A DNA stretch of 64,000 bases from Ceratorhiza oryzae-sativae (Eukaryota; Basidiomycota; Agaricomycetes; Cantharellales; Ceratobasidiaceae), in contig JARWMV010000251.1 in the NCBI GenBank assembly GCA_030998015.1, forward strand, positions 1 through 64,000. The letters are read 5' to 3'. The notes beneath the pieces were generated by a model that was given only the letters and a program-made list of their open reading frames with translations, was not told where the DNA came from and did no database searches. The stretch's first letter is position 1; every line of letters begins with the position of its first letter. The translations under genes and the position numbers were made by a program. Of the stretch, positions 31,606 through 43,836 are shown piece after piece.

Positions 31606-33323
31606 ATGGCACAAAATATTCGTGTATGTTGAAGCGAGCTTGTTATGTTGGATCAATCTGAACAAGGCCCATGCTAACCTACGTGTTTCTCTTGCAGACT
31701 CGTACTCGACTCGCCAACCAAACTGGCCCAATGCGCACCAAAAATGCTGACCCGGATGAGAATGCCAACCGCTTTGCGTCTGCGACAAATGCTGGCAAGG
31801 CGGCCCTTGGCGCCCAGGCGCCCTCTGCTGCCCCTCAACGCCGCGTTCTCAACGACCTCTCCAATAATGCCAAGAAGGCCAACAGTGGGAAACCCTCTGC
31901 AGGAAAGGGGACCACAAATCCCACCGCTCAGCGCGTACCTCTTCAACAAAAGGCTCTTCGTTCGACCGCCTCTGTTAACAGCAGTGTCCCCGTGGTCGCT
32001 CAGCGCGTCCAGCCGACTAGGGCTGCTTCGTACAACGAGAACGCTCGTCCTACCGTTGCTCCTCTTCCGAAGCGCGGGACGCTTCGGAGAACCCCGACTG
32101 AGGTGGTTGCTCCCACCCCGGCGCCTGTTCAGGAAGACTACGAGATGGAAGTCGAGGAGGCAATCACCATCGACACCGAGATCGAGGAAGCTCCTGTCGA
32201 GCCGGTACTTTCGCCCGTTGCTGATGAATCGTACGAGGATGAGGATACGATGGATGCTGACGAATATGACCCCGACGATTGGCTTTACCTCAGCCCCGAG
32301 AGACTTGCGCGCTCTGAGGCTCAGGTGAACGCCATTCGCGAAACTTTCAAGGATGAGGTTGATGAGTGGGATACTACCATGGTATCTGAGTATGCCGACG
32401 AGATTTTTGCATACATGGAATCCATGGAGGTAGGCTTCAACCAAGTTTCCAGGGCCACCGTTGATCCGTCCCTTAGACGCAGTGCATGCCCAACCCCGAT
32501 TACATCTCTGGCCAAACTGAGATCGAGTGGTCGATGCGTGCAACGTTAGTGGACTGGCTCATGCAGGTCCACATGCGTTACCACATGCTCCCTGAGACTC
32601 TCTGGATTGCTATCAATATCGTTGACCGTTTCCTTTCCAAGCGGGTGCGTCCGGACTGCCGTGCCTAGTTTCACTCAGTATTGACTTATTTCGCAGGTGG
32701 TCTCTCTCATTAAGCTCCAGCTCGTTGGCGTCACTGCCATGTTCATTGCCGCCAAGTACGAAGAAATCCTGGCCCCTTCTGTGGACGAGTTTGTCTTCAT
32801 GACTGAACGCGGTTACGAACGTGAAGAAATTCTAAAGGGCGAACGCATTATTCTTTCTACCCTAGACTTCAATATTTCGAGCTACTGCTCGCCCTACTCG
32901 TGGTGCCGCCGTATTAGCAAGGCGGATGATTATGACATTCAAACTCGCACCCTGAGCAAGTTTTTGATGGAGATGACACTGCTGGATCATCGCTTCTTGC
33001 GCGCAAAGCCCAGTTTGATTGCAGCCATTGGCATGTATTCGGCTCGTAAGATGCTCGGGGGTGACTGGGTGAGTATCTAATCATTTCACATATTTTGGGC
33101 TAACACCTTTGTTCAGTCTGACCCCTTCGTGTTTTACTCTGGCTTCACTGAGGAACAACTTCTGGCTGGACATGAGCTTCTGCTCGAGCGTCTCGCCGAT
33201 CCAGCCTTCGAGTCTATGTACGTCTCTCGCAAGTATGCCAACAAGAAGTTCCTCAAGGCGAGCGTTTTCGCGCGTGAATGGGCCAAGGTTAATTACAAGC
33301 CCGAGCCCGAACTTGCTGCATGA
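31606..33323 (+). CDS. B-type mitotic cyclin
   Basis: Regulatory subunit of the mitotic cyclin-dependent kinase. Exons are 31606-31623, 31698-32429, 32483-32644, 32697-33068 and 33117-33323, all with good splice sites and no frame breaks. A destruction box, RRVLNDLSN (RxxLxxxxN), lies about 60 residues from the start and is the expected APC/C degron. A basic Ala/Pro-rich stretch and an acidic stretch follow. The cyclin box begins near DYISGQTEIEWSMRATLVDWL and includes MRYHMLPETLWIAINIVDRFLS and LVGVTAMFIAAKYEEI. The C-terminal cyclin fold includes FLMEMTLLDHRFL and SLIAAIGMYSARKML. The length of about 490 residues is normal for fungal B cyclins. The first exon is only 18 nt. Confidence 0.93.
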
Positions 33324-34540
33324 ACATCACGCGCACATCATGTGACTTCTGAGACTGTTAGCTAATGGACAAGCCCAGTTTCATGTGCACTCACATACGT
33401 CCATGTTTATGCCCTTTCATGTCACTCTCTCTTGGTCTGCGACTCCTACTTTGTTACATCTGTTCTTCGCTGTACATATTCCGCTTATTTTCTATCTCGC
33501 CCATTCGCCTTGCGGACTCCTTATTTTCTTACTCGTCCCCGCGCTCTCTCTTTTGACTTGGTTTTCGGCTATTGGGCACTACCGGCGTCATTCAACTTTG
33601 GTTCTATCTGCTCCTATTTTCATTTGCATCCATACAACCACACTTGACATATCAATTGTCTTTCCGTTTCTGCTCTTAAACGCCCCTGCCTGTCAAGCAA
33701 CATTGCGAGCAGGGCGCGCGCACCCATGCGAACTACTGGTTTATTCATCGATTGATAGTGCCGAGCCCGACTAATGTATTGTGCTAGTCACTGCTACGTC
33801 CTCGTGCGAATATGCATTTTCTTTCATTGCGTTATCAAGACCTTCCGTTCGCGTGTGGATGATGTGGACTGAAGCGGTTTGCTAGGCTCTAGAGTAGTTT
33901 GCCTATAATTTGTGGAATGTGCATATGATTTCTGCAGTATGTATTGAAGGTTGGTTTAGGATTTTTGTTCGCTGACTTTGAGAAAAATGTTGATGATAAA
34001 CCCCTTATGCAAACATTAGGTGTATTCTGACACTGGGATTGTCCTTGGATCTCTCATACAATCTGCCATTATAGAACGAACTACTGTGGGTATTCGAGAA
34101 TGATGGTATCCATAATAGTCACGACGCGGATTGGATCTAATATACGTGCTACTGGATACAGCATTGGGTATATGCGAAAAGAGAAGCATTCAGCGGAACG
34201 CGGTATAAGCTAGGGTAGATAGTATCCAGTAAGCATGAGAAGAAAGGGTATATTGGGATAGCGATATCACAAATCAAGAGGTGGTATAACCTGACAATGG
34301 GAGAAATGAAAGAGCGAAGTCTGGAAGCCCAGATGGCTAAGCAGCGGCTACGTGCGCTGTAGACAGATCATCTACAAAGCCATCATTATGAGTGATCGTC
34401 GATTCAGCTTGGAGGCACATAGTTAGGATGACTTACACAAAATCCACTTTTAAACAATTGCCTGGCTGCCTCGTGTTTTGCGTCGCCGAACGTACGGCCT
34501 TGACCTTGACACTCCTTAACAGCCAAACTATCAAGTTTAG
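33324..34540. other. 3' UTR and intergenic
   Basis: T- and C-rich sequence downstream of the cyclin stop is probably the 3' UTR. The plus-strand open frames there (for example 33385-33774) have no domain. No repeat or RNA gene is recognised. Confidence 0.45.
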
Positions 34541-35247
34541 ATATGTCTAAGCCAGAGGGTTATAAACTATATCGTCGAGGTATGAGAGTAATGCTTACAC
34601 CTCGTAACCCATACAACACAGCGGTCAGTAGCGTCGTACTTTACTGCAATATCATATTCGACAAGAGTCTGCCCGTGGATTTTCATCCATTCAACCAGGA
34701 GCTGCTCGGCGACGGCTGGCGGGTCTACAGGGCCAACACACACACGTCGGAGATTGGGCATAGTTTTTTCATCCACTTCGTAATAGAGGTAAGTGGTGAC
34801 TATCGAACAGGTATATGAGCGTGAAATAGTTTTCAACACAGAGAGAGCACTTGCCCAAGGGTATAGCAGTGTGAATTATGACATTTCCGGGCAGTCGTTC
34901 AGTAAGGCTTTTCCAGCCCACTTTTGATTTAAGGACACCAGCGCCCTCCCAGTTGTTGAGTGCATCGAGTGGAAGTTGACGTGGGTTGGGCTGATATTTG
35001 GTCCAGCGATAGTTGAGCAAGCGGGTCATGGTGCAGAGGGGGGATAAGCGCAAAGGGACAACAGTTAGTGTGGGCGGAGTGAACGAATGGTGTGGCTTAC
35101 AAGGGTAGAGCGGGTGGTATAAATACCCCGACGCCCCGACGGGTGCGCTGATGTGATAACACGGGAAAGATGGGCAAGCTCTCTTAAGGATGCTTCCAGT
35201 CGGGGCATCAGCGGGAACGTCGCTCTTTCGTTGGTTCGGCTGGTCAT
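34540..35247 (-). CDS. Unrecognised multi-exon gene
   Basis: Minus-strand open segments follow one another. One starts at 35247 (MTSRTNERATFPLMPRLEAS) and may end at a GT donor near 35100. The next contains MTRLLNYRWTKYQPNPRQLP and ALNNWEGAGVLKSKVGWKSL (to about 34850). The last contains LYYEVDEKTMPNLRRVCVG and AVAEQLLVEWMKIHGQTLVEY. The segments look like ordinary fungal protein, but I recognise no family and the precise junctions, especially near 34850, are not settled. Confidence 0.4.
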
Positions 35248-35249
35248 TT

Positions 35250-36014
35250 CAGCTTCGAATGCCTACAGAAGACGCATTGTGCTTTTGTGACAGACATGGG
35301 GTCTTGATTCAGGTAAGGCATAATAATCACATGAATAGCTAGTGCAGAGTTGATTGTAACGTCGTTTGGTAGGGTTGATTTTTGTTGGGGTAAGTTACCA
35401 GGAGCTAATCTGAGGTTAGCCCAGCATAACCCGGGATTTGGAATGCCGAAACATTTGCACTGCGGCTGCGATTGGTTCCCAAGAAACAGCGACCATGCTT
35501 AGCCGTTCTGGGTTTGAGATGAGCGAATTCAGCACACCATGGGTGGGAGGGGGATGGGGGGATGGAGTGTGCACCGGAAATATGCCGATAGCCTGTGCGA
35601 CTGTGGTTATAGTCACAACATGGCGAATCATCAGCCCCTCGAATTGAATAAAGCGACGCGCGACGCTTCCAATCACTAAATGCGAACTCCAATTACCCAC
35701 AATTTAGGTAGATAGAGCAACAGGTTTATGCAGTGCTCTGTTCTAGAGTGGAGCTTTGATTCGAGGTCGAGCAACAACTCCATAAAGCTAAGGGGCTGCC
35801 CATCAACCAGACTGATACGGAAAACAGGATCGGCGGGTAATCATATGGCAAGAATACATTTCACCGCCTCGAATAAAAACATAACCGGTGTTCCAACAAT
35901 TAATGCGAAATCTTTACAGAACCTGGTCGCTGTTGCTTGGATTCTAGCGCCAGAGGTATATCCGTAGTCACATGACCAAGTCTCTGTCTAGTCAATCTTT
36001 CGATTTCCACCATT
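35250..36014. other. Intergenic, no supported gene
   Basis: Overlapping short frames occur on both strands near 35405-35700, without domain or splice support. The final part is the likely promoter of the small complex I gene. Confidence 0.4.
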
Positions 36015-36363
36015 ATGGCCGTTCTGGCAAATGTTCTAGGTTTCGGTACATTCGGGATAGCCGCTCGTGCGTGGCAGCTGGGAATTCAGAAGCGATCTAT
36101 TCTCCAATGTGCGAATAACTTGTAGCTTATGCCGTGAGATCGTATCACTCAATCCATTCCTCATTGGCAGCACCTGGATCCTATCTCCTCTCAGGGGCTA
36201 CATTTGGGGCAATCGGATACTGGCTCGTCGGTGTGGAGGAGCGACAAAACGTACTTCTTGCCCAGAAACGAAAAGTGAGTCAATTCGCCGGGGCGCGCTC
36301 CTAAACTCATCCGGTGCTGCACAGGAACTCGAGGCGAGACGAGGCATCTCTCAATCGGTGTAG
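36015..36363 (+). CDS. Small mitochondrial complex I accessory subunit (probable)
   Basis: Exons 36015-36108, 36171-36274 and 36325-36363 give a protein of about 78 residues: MAVLANVLGFGTFGIAARAW, then QLGIQKRSILQSPGSYLL, then SGATFGAIGYWLVGVEER, and a charged tail ending ARRGISQSV. The pattern of an N-terminal hydrophobic turn, a central membrane span and a charged coiled tail resembles small fungal NADH:ubiquinone oxidoreductase accessory subunits (annotated as 9.5- or 14-kDa subunits). It would sit in the inner mitochondrial membrane. The assignment to an exact subunit is uncertain. All junctions are GT-AG. Confidence 0.65.
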
Positions 36364-36617
36364 CTCTATGAATTGAATTAATCCTGTGCTTTCAACTGCT
36401 CTATTAGAATAGCGTGACTCCGCCTCCGCCTCGCTTCCAACTCTAAATCATCGCTTGGCAACCTCGTGCTGCCAATCACTTGATCGCTATTTCTCATCGC
36501 ACTTGCAATTCAAGATTACTTTCGTTCATGCTATGCTATCATACATTCTCAGGCATATTCCAAGCCCAGCATTCACAGACGTCCTTTGGCTTGTCCTACA
36601 GCATCGCCCTTGGACGG

Positions 36618-37413
36618 TCAGAGGAGCTTTTCGATTTCCGGCTGGAGAGACTCCGGTTTGGTGGTTGACGCCCAGCGGCCGACTACACGGCCTTCACGAT
36701 TAATCAGGAATTTCTGCCGGTAAAGAGGCGGTGAGTGTGGTAGACAGCCAATGAGCGGTAGACGCACCTCAAAGTTCCACTTGATGCGAGTGAGCCCTAG
36801 AAGACCTGATTTCTCGCCCTTGAGGTATTTGAAGACCTGAGAATATGTGAATTTAAATAATATGGCGAGGCGGTGGTGTAGAGGTGCATACCTCGTTGGC
36901 ATCGTCGCCATTGACATCCGATTTTTTCATCAGCGGGAAAGTGACGCCGTGGTTTAGTTGGCAGAACTAGAAATCAATGAGATCTCAAGTTCGCTCAGAT
37001 GGCTCGCCACTCACAGAGCTAATCTCATCATCTGTGCCAGGCTCCTGCCCTCCAAATTGGTTGCAGGGGAAGCCTAGGATAACGAAGCCTCGGTCTTGGT
37101 ACTTTTTATAAAGCGCCTCGAGACCTACAGATCATTTGAGTCAAAAACGTGGATCTTGATCAGAATAGATTGGGTTACCCGTATACTGAGGAGTAAAGCC
37201 ACTTTGTTCGGATCTCCTCAGTCATGCGATACTGATCACTTGGACGATCAACCTACCACTTAGACGCAACATTGACAATCAAGACTACTTTGCCCTTGAG
37301 TTGCTGAAAATCGTATTCGCCCTTGGGGGCCGCGGCCTGTTGGGCTTGCTATAGCGCTTCCGTCCCATAACGTGACGCGAGCAACCTACCTTGAGATCAT
37401 AGAACGTAGACAT
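36618..37413 (-). CDS. Glutathione peroxidase-like thiol peroxidase
   Basis: Reduces peroxides using a Cys active site, with thioredoxin as the likely reductant in fungi. The chain reads MSTFYDLK, then [19 protein letters not shown] (peroxidatic Cys in the NVASxCG motif), [20 protein letters not shown] and [20 protein letters not shown], so the Gln and Trp of the catalytic tetrad are in place. Introns are short and GT-AG; one splits the active-site TGT codon (TG|T). The same frame continues open upstream to an ATG at 37608, adding about 65 basic, Ser/Ala-rich residues (containing SSAVKTFHTTSAT). This looks like a mitochondrial presequence, so both cytosolic and mitochondrial forms are possible. 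Selenocysteine is not used. Confidence 0.88.
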
Positions 37414-38115
37414 GGTGGCGGAAGTCGTGTGAAAGGTTTTAACTGCGGACGATAATGATCTACCAGCGAGGGGAAGAGTGGAAACAGATGACGATAGAGG
37501 CCCACTCGCTCGCGCGGGTCTCTTTATAGCCGGACCCCGCGATCGCGCTACGCCGTATGACACGATTCGTAGAAAACTTCCGCCATTCGGCCTGCGTACT
37601 GCGGCCATGAACGTTGAGCGTAATTACTAAGTTACTGTTTAATCGGTTATAGATGGCCCCGAGAACCCGTGAACTCGGTCCGCGCCGGTCCCGAGCGGCC
37701 GTTGCAAATTCACGCGTATGGGTCGGACTCCGCGGCGAGCGAGTCTGGTACGGCCGCCGCGCGAGATGACGTTGTGTGCGCGCTAGGAAGTATGCGAATA
37801 CGTTCAACAGACGTGGTGTTTAGTTGTAGATCGGGTTTCCCTTTTGTAAGCAATCAGGCTTTGGTCACTTTTTGCGCAACTCGTGGCAACCTCCAGGCAG
37901 CGTCTAAGTCGATAATATCGTAAAGTCTGAAATCACGCTAGCATAAGGACAAGGAAAGCCGAGCGAAATCTGTGAAATTTGCTACACCCAAGCCTGGTCC
38001 AAAGGTGAGAATTAATAATCCGTGCTTGTCTTGGTACAAAAGATAAACGGCGAGTGGGTATTCCAAACAAATCTAAGCGGCATCGACAAATATCCCCAAA
38101 AGATGAGGGCACGAA

Positions 38116-39162
38116 TCACAATTCGGACACGCTGCGAACAGCCAAGTCCTTGGCGAATGCAGGTCGACCCTTGTCGAGGCCCGTTGCGCTCCCAAACGCT
38201 TTGACAAGAGACGCCTGATTCTCGTCCGTCCTGACGTGATCCATGAGTACGTGGTCGAGTAAAAGCTGTGCGTGAGATAGCGTACCATGTTACATTGTGG
38301 CCATTATTCTCGAGTGCGGTCTTGGAGGTGCCCCAGCTGAACCGAACGATACTCGGGAAACCAAAGGTGGGCTCGCAGATGGATTTCAACCAGGCCTTGG
38401 TGTTTGGGTCTACTTGGAGGTGAGTAGAGCTGATGCTGATGAGGATTGCGCACATACCCGAGGGATACCCGCTGCCCATGCTCTTGTCCCAGTCTCCTGG
38501 CTCTGCAAACACCCAGTTCTCGATCCAGGCATCTCTCGTGACCTTGGCCGCAACGCTCGCCGCACCAACGACCGTGTAAATGGAATCGGCCTTTGGGCAC
38601 ACCGTCACCTGGGCGGTTGGAAACAGCTGGGACAGATACTTTTGGTACGGCACGCTCGGACCGAGCGCGTCGACGTAGATCTCGGCAATGTCGATGCCAC
38701 TGGCGATGACGTCACGGATCAGGGCGACAGTCGCTGCTTGGGACTGTTGGTTGAGATTTGTGGGCGGGTGGCGGAGCATCGACGCCGAGATGTCCTGGGG
38801 CGCGAGGACGCGCACGGACCAGGCGAGGTTGTCCGGGTCCGACGTGAGCGACTTGAGCAGGGCGGCGCGTGTCGCGTGAGTCAGCGTTTTCGAGTCTGCC
38901 GCGCGAGTCAGTCTCGGCCGGCGTCGGCGTCGGCGTCGGAGAGGAGTCACTCGCCTGCGAACCCCATCGTGTCGAGCGTGTCGCGGTACTCGAGCGGGCA
39001 GTAGGCGATCCCGTACACCAGCGGCCCGAGCACAGGGCCACGACCGGCTTCGTCGACGCCGAGCACATATCGCCCAGACGCGCTCGGCTTGGGCGAGTGG
39101 TACGAGTACGACGTGCGCAGCGGGGAGAGCGGCGCGGGCAGCGATGGCGGGAGATCGTCCAT
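38116..39162 (-). CDS. RNH201: Ribonuclease H2 catalytic subunit A
   Basis: Cleaves RNA in RNA-DNA hybrids and removes single ribonucleotides from DNA in the nucleus. The start [12 protein letters not shown] is followed by the family motifs: [16 protein letters not shown] (first catalytic Asp and Glu), [15 protein letters not shown] (catalytic Asp), [23 protein letters not shown] and [14 protein letters not shown], then [17 protein letters not shown]. An intron (GTACGC...GTCAG, about 38239-38293) joins NVTW to [12 protein letters not shown], giving the natural C-terminus [14 protein letters not shown] and a stop at 38116-38118. Other introns follow the DEAGRG exon and the GSGYPS exon. The length of about 300 residues matches fungal homologues. 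Confidence 0.93.
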
Positions 39163-39329
39163 TGTTGATGGGCGCGTCACGGTCACGTGACCAGGCACGT
39201 GGTGAATGTTGGAGGGTATATGAATTTAATTAGGCAGAAGACGACCACCCCCCTGCCTTTTGATTTTCGCCGATTTCTCACTCGGACAGCTCGCATTCTC
39301 TTCGTTCTCTTTTCTGTTTGTTTACGACC

Positions 39330-40897
39330 ATGCCCATCGCGCACAGACGACCCGGGCTGCTGCATCTCGTGCTGCCCCACCCGGCGCTCGACCACCCTGC
39401 GGCGATCACGCCCGAGCCTGCAGCGTCCCCCCGCACCCCCCGAAGGACATGCCAGCCCCGCTCCTCGCTCGCCTCCGACAAGCCCCGCTCCAGCATCGAC
39501 AGCTGGAACTCGGTCGACACCAATGAGATCGCCTGGGAGTGGAAGCACGACGAGATCGAGCTGCTCTCCAAGGTAGGCCCGCCATCACCCTTTGTGCTCC
39601 CATTTACCCCTATCCGCACAGACCCTCGACAATATCCCCTCGCATCTCATGACCCCGTACGTCGGCGTCATCCCCCCACCCAACGTGCTCGACAAGCTTG
39701 CCCGCAACATTGCCCTCTCCCGCAGCGCCATGGACTGGCCGCATTCAGTCCGTGCGACCCGCGTCAAGCTCCACGAGCTCTGTCGCCGCAAGACTGTCCA
39801 AAAGGCCATCGAGCGCCATGCCACCTCCCCTCGCCCAGACTCTCAAAACTCGCCGCAGGTGACGGAGATCATGCCGCCGGCCCGCCGCCCGTTGTACCGT
39901 CAGAGTAGCATGGACTTCTTGCCAGTGAAGAACGAGTCTGCGTCTGTCACTCGGTAAGCCGCCTCCGAAACACCGCTCAAACATTTGTCTCATGCCTCAA
40001 TTTCAGCTTGTCCTCACGCCTGCAGCGAACCGACCGCTTGCTCCCGCATACTACCTTCCATCCGTACACACGTCCTTCGGGCTCCCGTAGTCCCACCCTC
40101 CCGCGACTGTCGAGGTCCTCACCCACCCACGCACCCGCTCGACCACACCCACCGAAGCTTCCGCTCACCCCCCTACACCTCGCAAGCTCTTCCGTAGCTC
40201 CGCGACACCCCCGCCGCCGCAATCTCTTAAGCGCGCACCCTCGTTCAGCGCGGCATCAATCAAGTCACGCGCTCAACACGCCCGGTCCTCTGTTCCTCCT
40301 GAAGGCTCCTATTCGTCTGATGAAGAAGAAAGGTCCCGTCAGGTCCAGGCCAAGCGGCCTCGTGTGGCTGCCCGCCGTGTCCCGAGCTTCCTGGGCGCTC
40401 CCTTGCCCCCACTTGCGCCCTCGCCGGAAGAGGAAATATTGGATCCGCTCGTCATCGTCCCTGAAGATCCTGTGTTTGCCCCGACTGTTGTCGCTTCAGC
40501 TCGTAGCCTCCCCAGGGCCAGCGCACCCAAACCTGCCGTAGCCGCTCCTGTGCCCACGACGCCCACGCCTGCCGCCTCTGCTGCCCCTCGTACTTTGCGC
40601 CGTATCGGCACCCGAACCTTCCCTGCGCCCGCCACCCCCACCGTCGCTCCTGCCACTCCAGCCCCTGCCGTTCGAATCGCTCAAGGCCACAAGCCTCGCG
40701 CTTCAGCTGCGACTACTAGTGAAGGCTTTGTCATGGTGGTCTCGGACGAGGAGCGTCGCCGCGAGAGGCGAGAGCGCAAGGAACGCCGCGAGCGCGAAAA
40801 GGAACAAGAGTCGCACTCGAGCGATGGTCAGCGCCGCTCCAAGAAGAAGCACGCGACCAAGCAATCCGCACCCTCGGTTGCTCCTATGCGGCTCTAA
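39330..40897 (+). CDS. Basic low-complexity protein of unknown function
   Basis: Exon 1 (MPIAHRRPGLLHLVLPHPAL, containing NEIAWEWKHDEIELLSK) joins exon 2 (TLDNIPSHLMTPYVGVIPPP, LARNIALSRSAMDWPHSVR) and a long Pro/Ser/Arg-rich third exon. The tail carries an acidic patch, then DEERRRERRERKERREREKE and KKKHATKQ, suggestive of nuclear localisation. The only folded-looking part is residues ~60-150. Around 40120-40150 the frame has to change by one base to link LQRTDRLLPHTTFHPYTRP with TPTEASAHPPTPRKLFRSS, so an indel is likely. No named family is recognised. Confidence 0.6.
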
Positions 40898-43099
40898 AGC
40901 TTCGAATGCCCCATGTGATCTCTAGCGGGCCGTCTGGACGGTCCCCGTCTCCACAAACCTTTTTCGATATTTCGGCTTTCGTTCTTCTTTCTTCTTCAGC
41001 GTACCATATTTATCCATTCACGATCGATGGCCCTCTTACAACTTCATCCCTTGCTGCATTGTGGGTGAATTGCATTATTTTGGAGCACTTTAAACACGGC
41101 TCATACCTATCTTTAGCTCGGCCCTCCTCTTCAAGTACGAAATAAACCCAAACGCAACTCGTATCTCTTTGACCGCCTGCTCTGTATACACCCGTCCGCC
41201 GAATTCTTCTGCTATGATCCGGTCTGCGCTTTGATTCCTTGTACACCACACTCGTTCGTTCTGTCTAGCATGGACTCGTAGCTGTTCTCGCGCCTGTGCT
41301 CCACTGTCCCTTCTTGCACATACATACGCACTCTCGTTCGACTTTCTCCCCTCGCATCTCTCAATCCGAACCGCACATTCGTTGTATCCTATGCCCTCTC
41401 TCTCTCTCTGTTCCAAAAAACTCTCAATCCGTTCGTTTTAGTTGCTTGGATCTCTCCTGTGCATAGTTTGCATCCCACCCTCTTTTCCATTTTTTTTTCT
41501 CTATTCGCTTGTGTTGCCCACTCTTTTCGTTTCAGTTCTGTTTTCGATGGATATACGCAAGTTTGTACATATCCCTTGCTTTTTTTTCCAGTCGCTGGCC
41601 GGCCGCGACGATGTGTTTGTTGTGGCCGGCTGGGCTGTGCATTTCTATCGTTTAGTTTTCGATGTTTCTGTTTCGTTGTCGTTCGATGCTAGCTTGAATA
41701 AATTACTTGCACACCAACCAGTCCGCGCGGGGGTATCATGTAAACCAAATCGCAGGGTACATGCTAGCTGTCCATGTGCATAGGCCGCTCTTGGCACTTC
41801 GTGTCCCATTGTTCACAGCCTCGAATACCCAAGATTTAAACTAGCTCAACTCCTGAAACGAGCACCCTGCAACGGTAGATAAACATCATGTTTGAAACCA
41901 CTGGTTTGCACCAAAAATGAATGCAAATCTAAAACCTGAACGGTCTGTTCAATTACAACCATTAGACGAATCGAGATCCCAGTGGTTGCTCAACGCCAGC
42001 CGTTGGAACTCGCCCCATCCGCATTTGACTAGACCAAGCAAGGCACCGTTTCACAGGTTCGACAAGCGTCCCTCCACCCCACCCAAGCCCCATACATTTA
42101 CAGAAGAATATCGTTGATCCATGAAGATCCCTCGTAACCTTGGGGAGAGTCAGTTTAAACAGGACAGACCGTGCTGCTTGCTTGTCTCGGCTACGCCGAA
42201 TCCCGCCAACTCTTCGGGGGAGAAGTCCCAGCTTCGCTCATCAGTCTAGGCGCCTCTGATAGGCCAAGGAATCGCTCACATGTCTTGAACGTGCAGGCGC
42301 CTTGGGTTGTATGACTAACACTCTCAGACTTATCTCATAATCCCCCGCTTTCCCTCCCTCTTTCTAACGTTGCTCGTCGTACTCTTTCTCTGCCACTTCG
42401 CTCTCGACGCTTTGCCATCTTACCCCCATGGTGCCATAGTTGCCGCATCCCTGTCCCCAGGAACAGGGTACCGCGTGGCTCTTTCACTTTGCGTGACAGC
42501 CCCAGATCACGAATAGGTTCTGCTCGAGCCCGTCACAAGTATACAAGCAATACATTTCGCCATCATTCGTGGATCGGCAGGTTCCCCAACCAGAATAAAT
42601 TAAGCAATAACATCAGGACTCGACTCGGTAGGGCTGTGTCGCTTGCTATCACACCCAGTGCGACGGCTGTCAACGGCACTGAGTTCGAAATGTGATGTAT
42701 ACAAAGTAAAGGAAGCGTCGCTCCCACCCAATCGGGATGATTGAGTGGGATATCAAATCGGAGCGAGGAGATCCCAACTTGTTGCCTGTCATGACTTGCT
42801 TGGGACTGTGGAATACACTTGAAACGACGGATTCAGCACGACCTCATGAACTCATCAGAAGCAACAAGTCGAGTCAACTCGAGTTGGGAAAGCATTTGAC
42901 TTTTTCTCAAGCTGCCGATTCCTAAGAGTTGAAGGTATATGCGGGCAGCAGGGGTATTTAGGGTATACAAATGAGTGTGATTCAAGTTGGACGCGATTAC
43001 AACGAATTATAACGAACATGAGCAAGCAAAGGAATGTACTCGTTCGATGCAAGTGGAAAAGATGGACTCGGTACCTATTCTAAAACAGGATGACTAGGA
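40898..43099. other. Intergenic, no supported gene
   Basis: CT-rich downstream sequence to about 41700, then mixed composition with short frames only. No domain, RNA gene or large repeat is seen. Confidence 0.4.
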
Positions 43100-43836
43100 T
43101 CAGAAACACTGGACAGTCTGTGTTTCGTGGGGAATCGTGAATACGCCCTTGTCGGGCTGTGTCGCCATCGAAGCTGCCGATCCACGTTCAATTAGTGCAG
43201 TCACAACCAGCATCATGCGCATGTTGAGCTGAAGGGCCACCTTGCCTTTCGGGGGCGGGGGAGGCGGCGTGAGTGGGACTGGAGGCGGCTCGTGCCTCCC
43301 AATCTTGTCTGTGCGAACTGCGGAGTCGAGAGCGGGCGTAAAGGCGCCTGGGGTATATGCTCGACGCTGGCCTTCGGGCGGCGGTGGGGGTGGGGTATGA
43401 GGTGGGGGCGGGGCTGGTGCTCGCCAGACAAGTTGGCCAGCTTGTGCTGGAAGTAATGGACTGTTTCAACCTTGTTCAACGACGGATGGCCTGCCACGTC
43501 GTCCTCGGGAGACTCGGGCGGGGGTGTGGTCGGCCGCGGGGGTGGTTCATGACCGTGCGTTGGCTGATTGGCACTGCACGGTTGCGGCGAGCAACGAGGA
43601 GTCGGACATCCCTCAGACTCTGGGTAACCCCGAGCCCCCTTGGGAGCTGGCTTCGGCCTGGGATGAATAGGAGGCGGAACAGGAGGTTTGCTCGGAGGGG
43701 TGTCTGACTGGTCAGCCTGGACGAGAACCTTGGTGACTTCCCGTGTCGAGCAAGGTGTGATGGCCTCCATGGCGGTCGTTTGGGAGTTAGTGTTAGAAAA
43801 CGTGGTGACGCAGAGGCGGGTGGTGCTAGTTTGCAT
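43100..43836 (-). CDS. Proline-rich protein of unknown function
   Basis: Starting MQTSTTRLCVTTFSNTNS (an internal start MEAITPCSTREV at 43770 is also possible). The protein is dominated by Pro, Arg and His with PPVPPPIHPRPKPAPKG and PPPRPTTPPPESPEDD. After NKVETVHYFQHKLANL the most natural continuation (APAPPPPHTPPPPPPEG, VPLTPPPPPPKGKVALQL) lies one base out of frame, near 43430; it would end at the stop 43100-43102. The frame as given instead ends near 43213. No domain is recognised; the calculation rests on composition continuity only. Confidence 0.45.

Noticed and set aside
31674..32543. 289-codon minus-strand frame opposite cyclin B
   Set aside because: Shadow of the GC-rich cyclin exon on the other strand; the plus strand has domains, a degron and splice sites.
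33109..33774. Overlapping plus-strand frames after the cyclin exon
   Set aside because: They are out-of-frame readings of the last cyclin exon and its CT-rich 3' UTR.
38297..39004. 235-codon plus-strand frame opposite RNase H2A
   Set aside because: Antisense shadow; the minus strand has every RNase H2A motif with matching introns.
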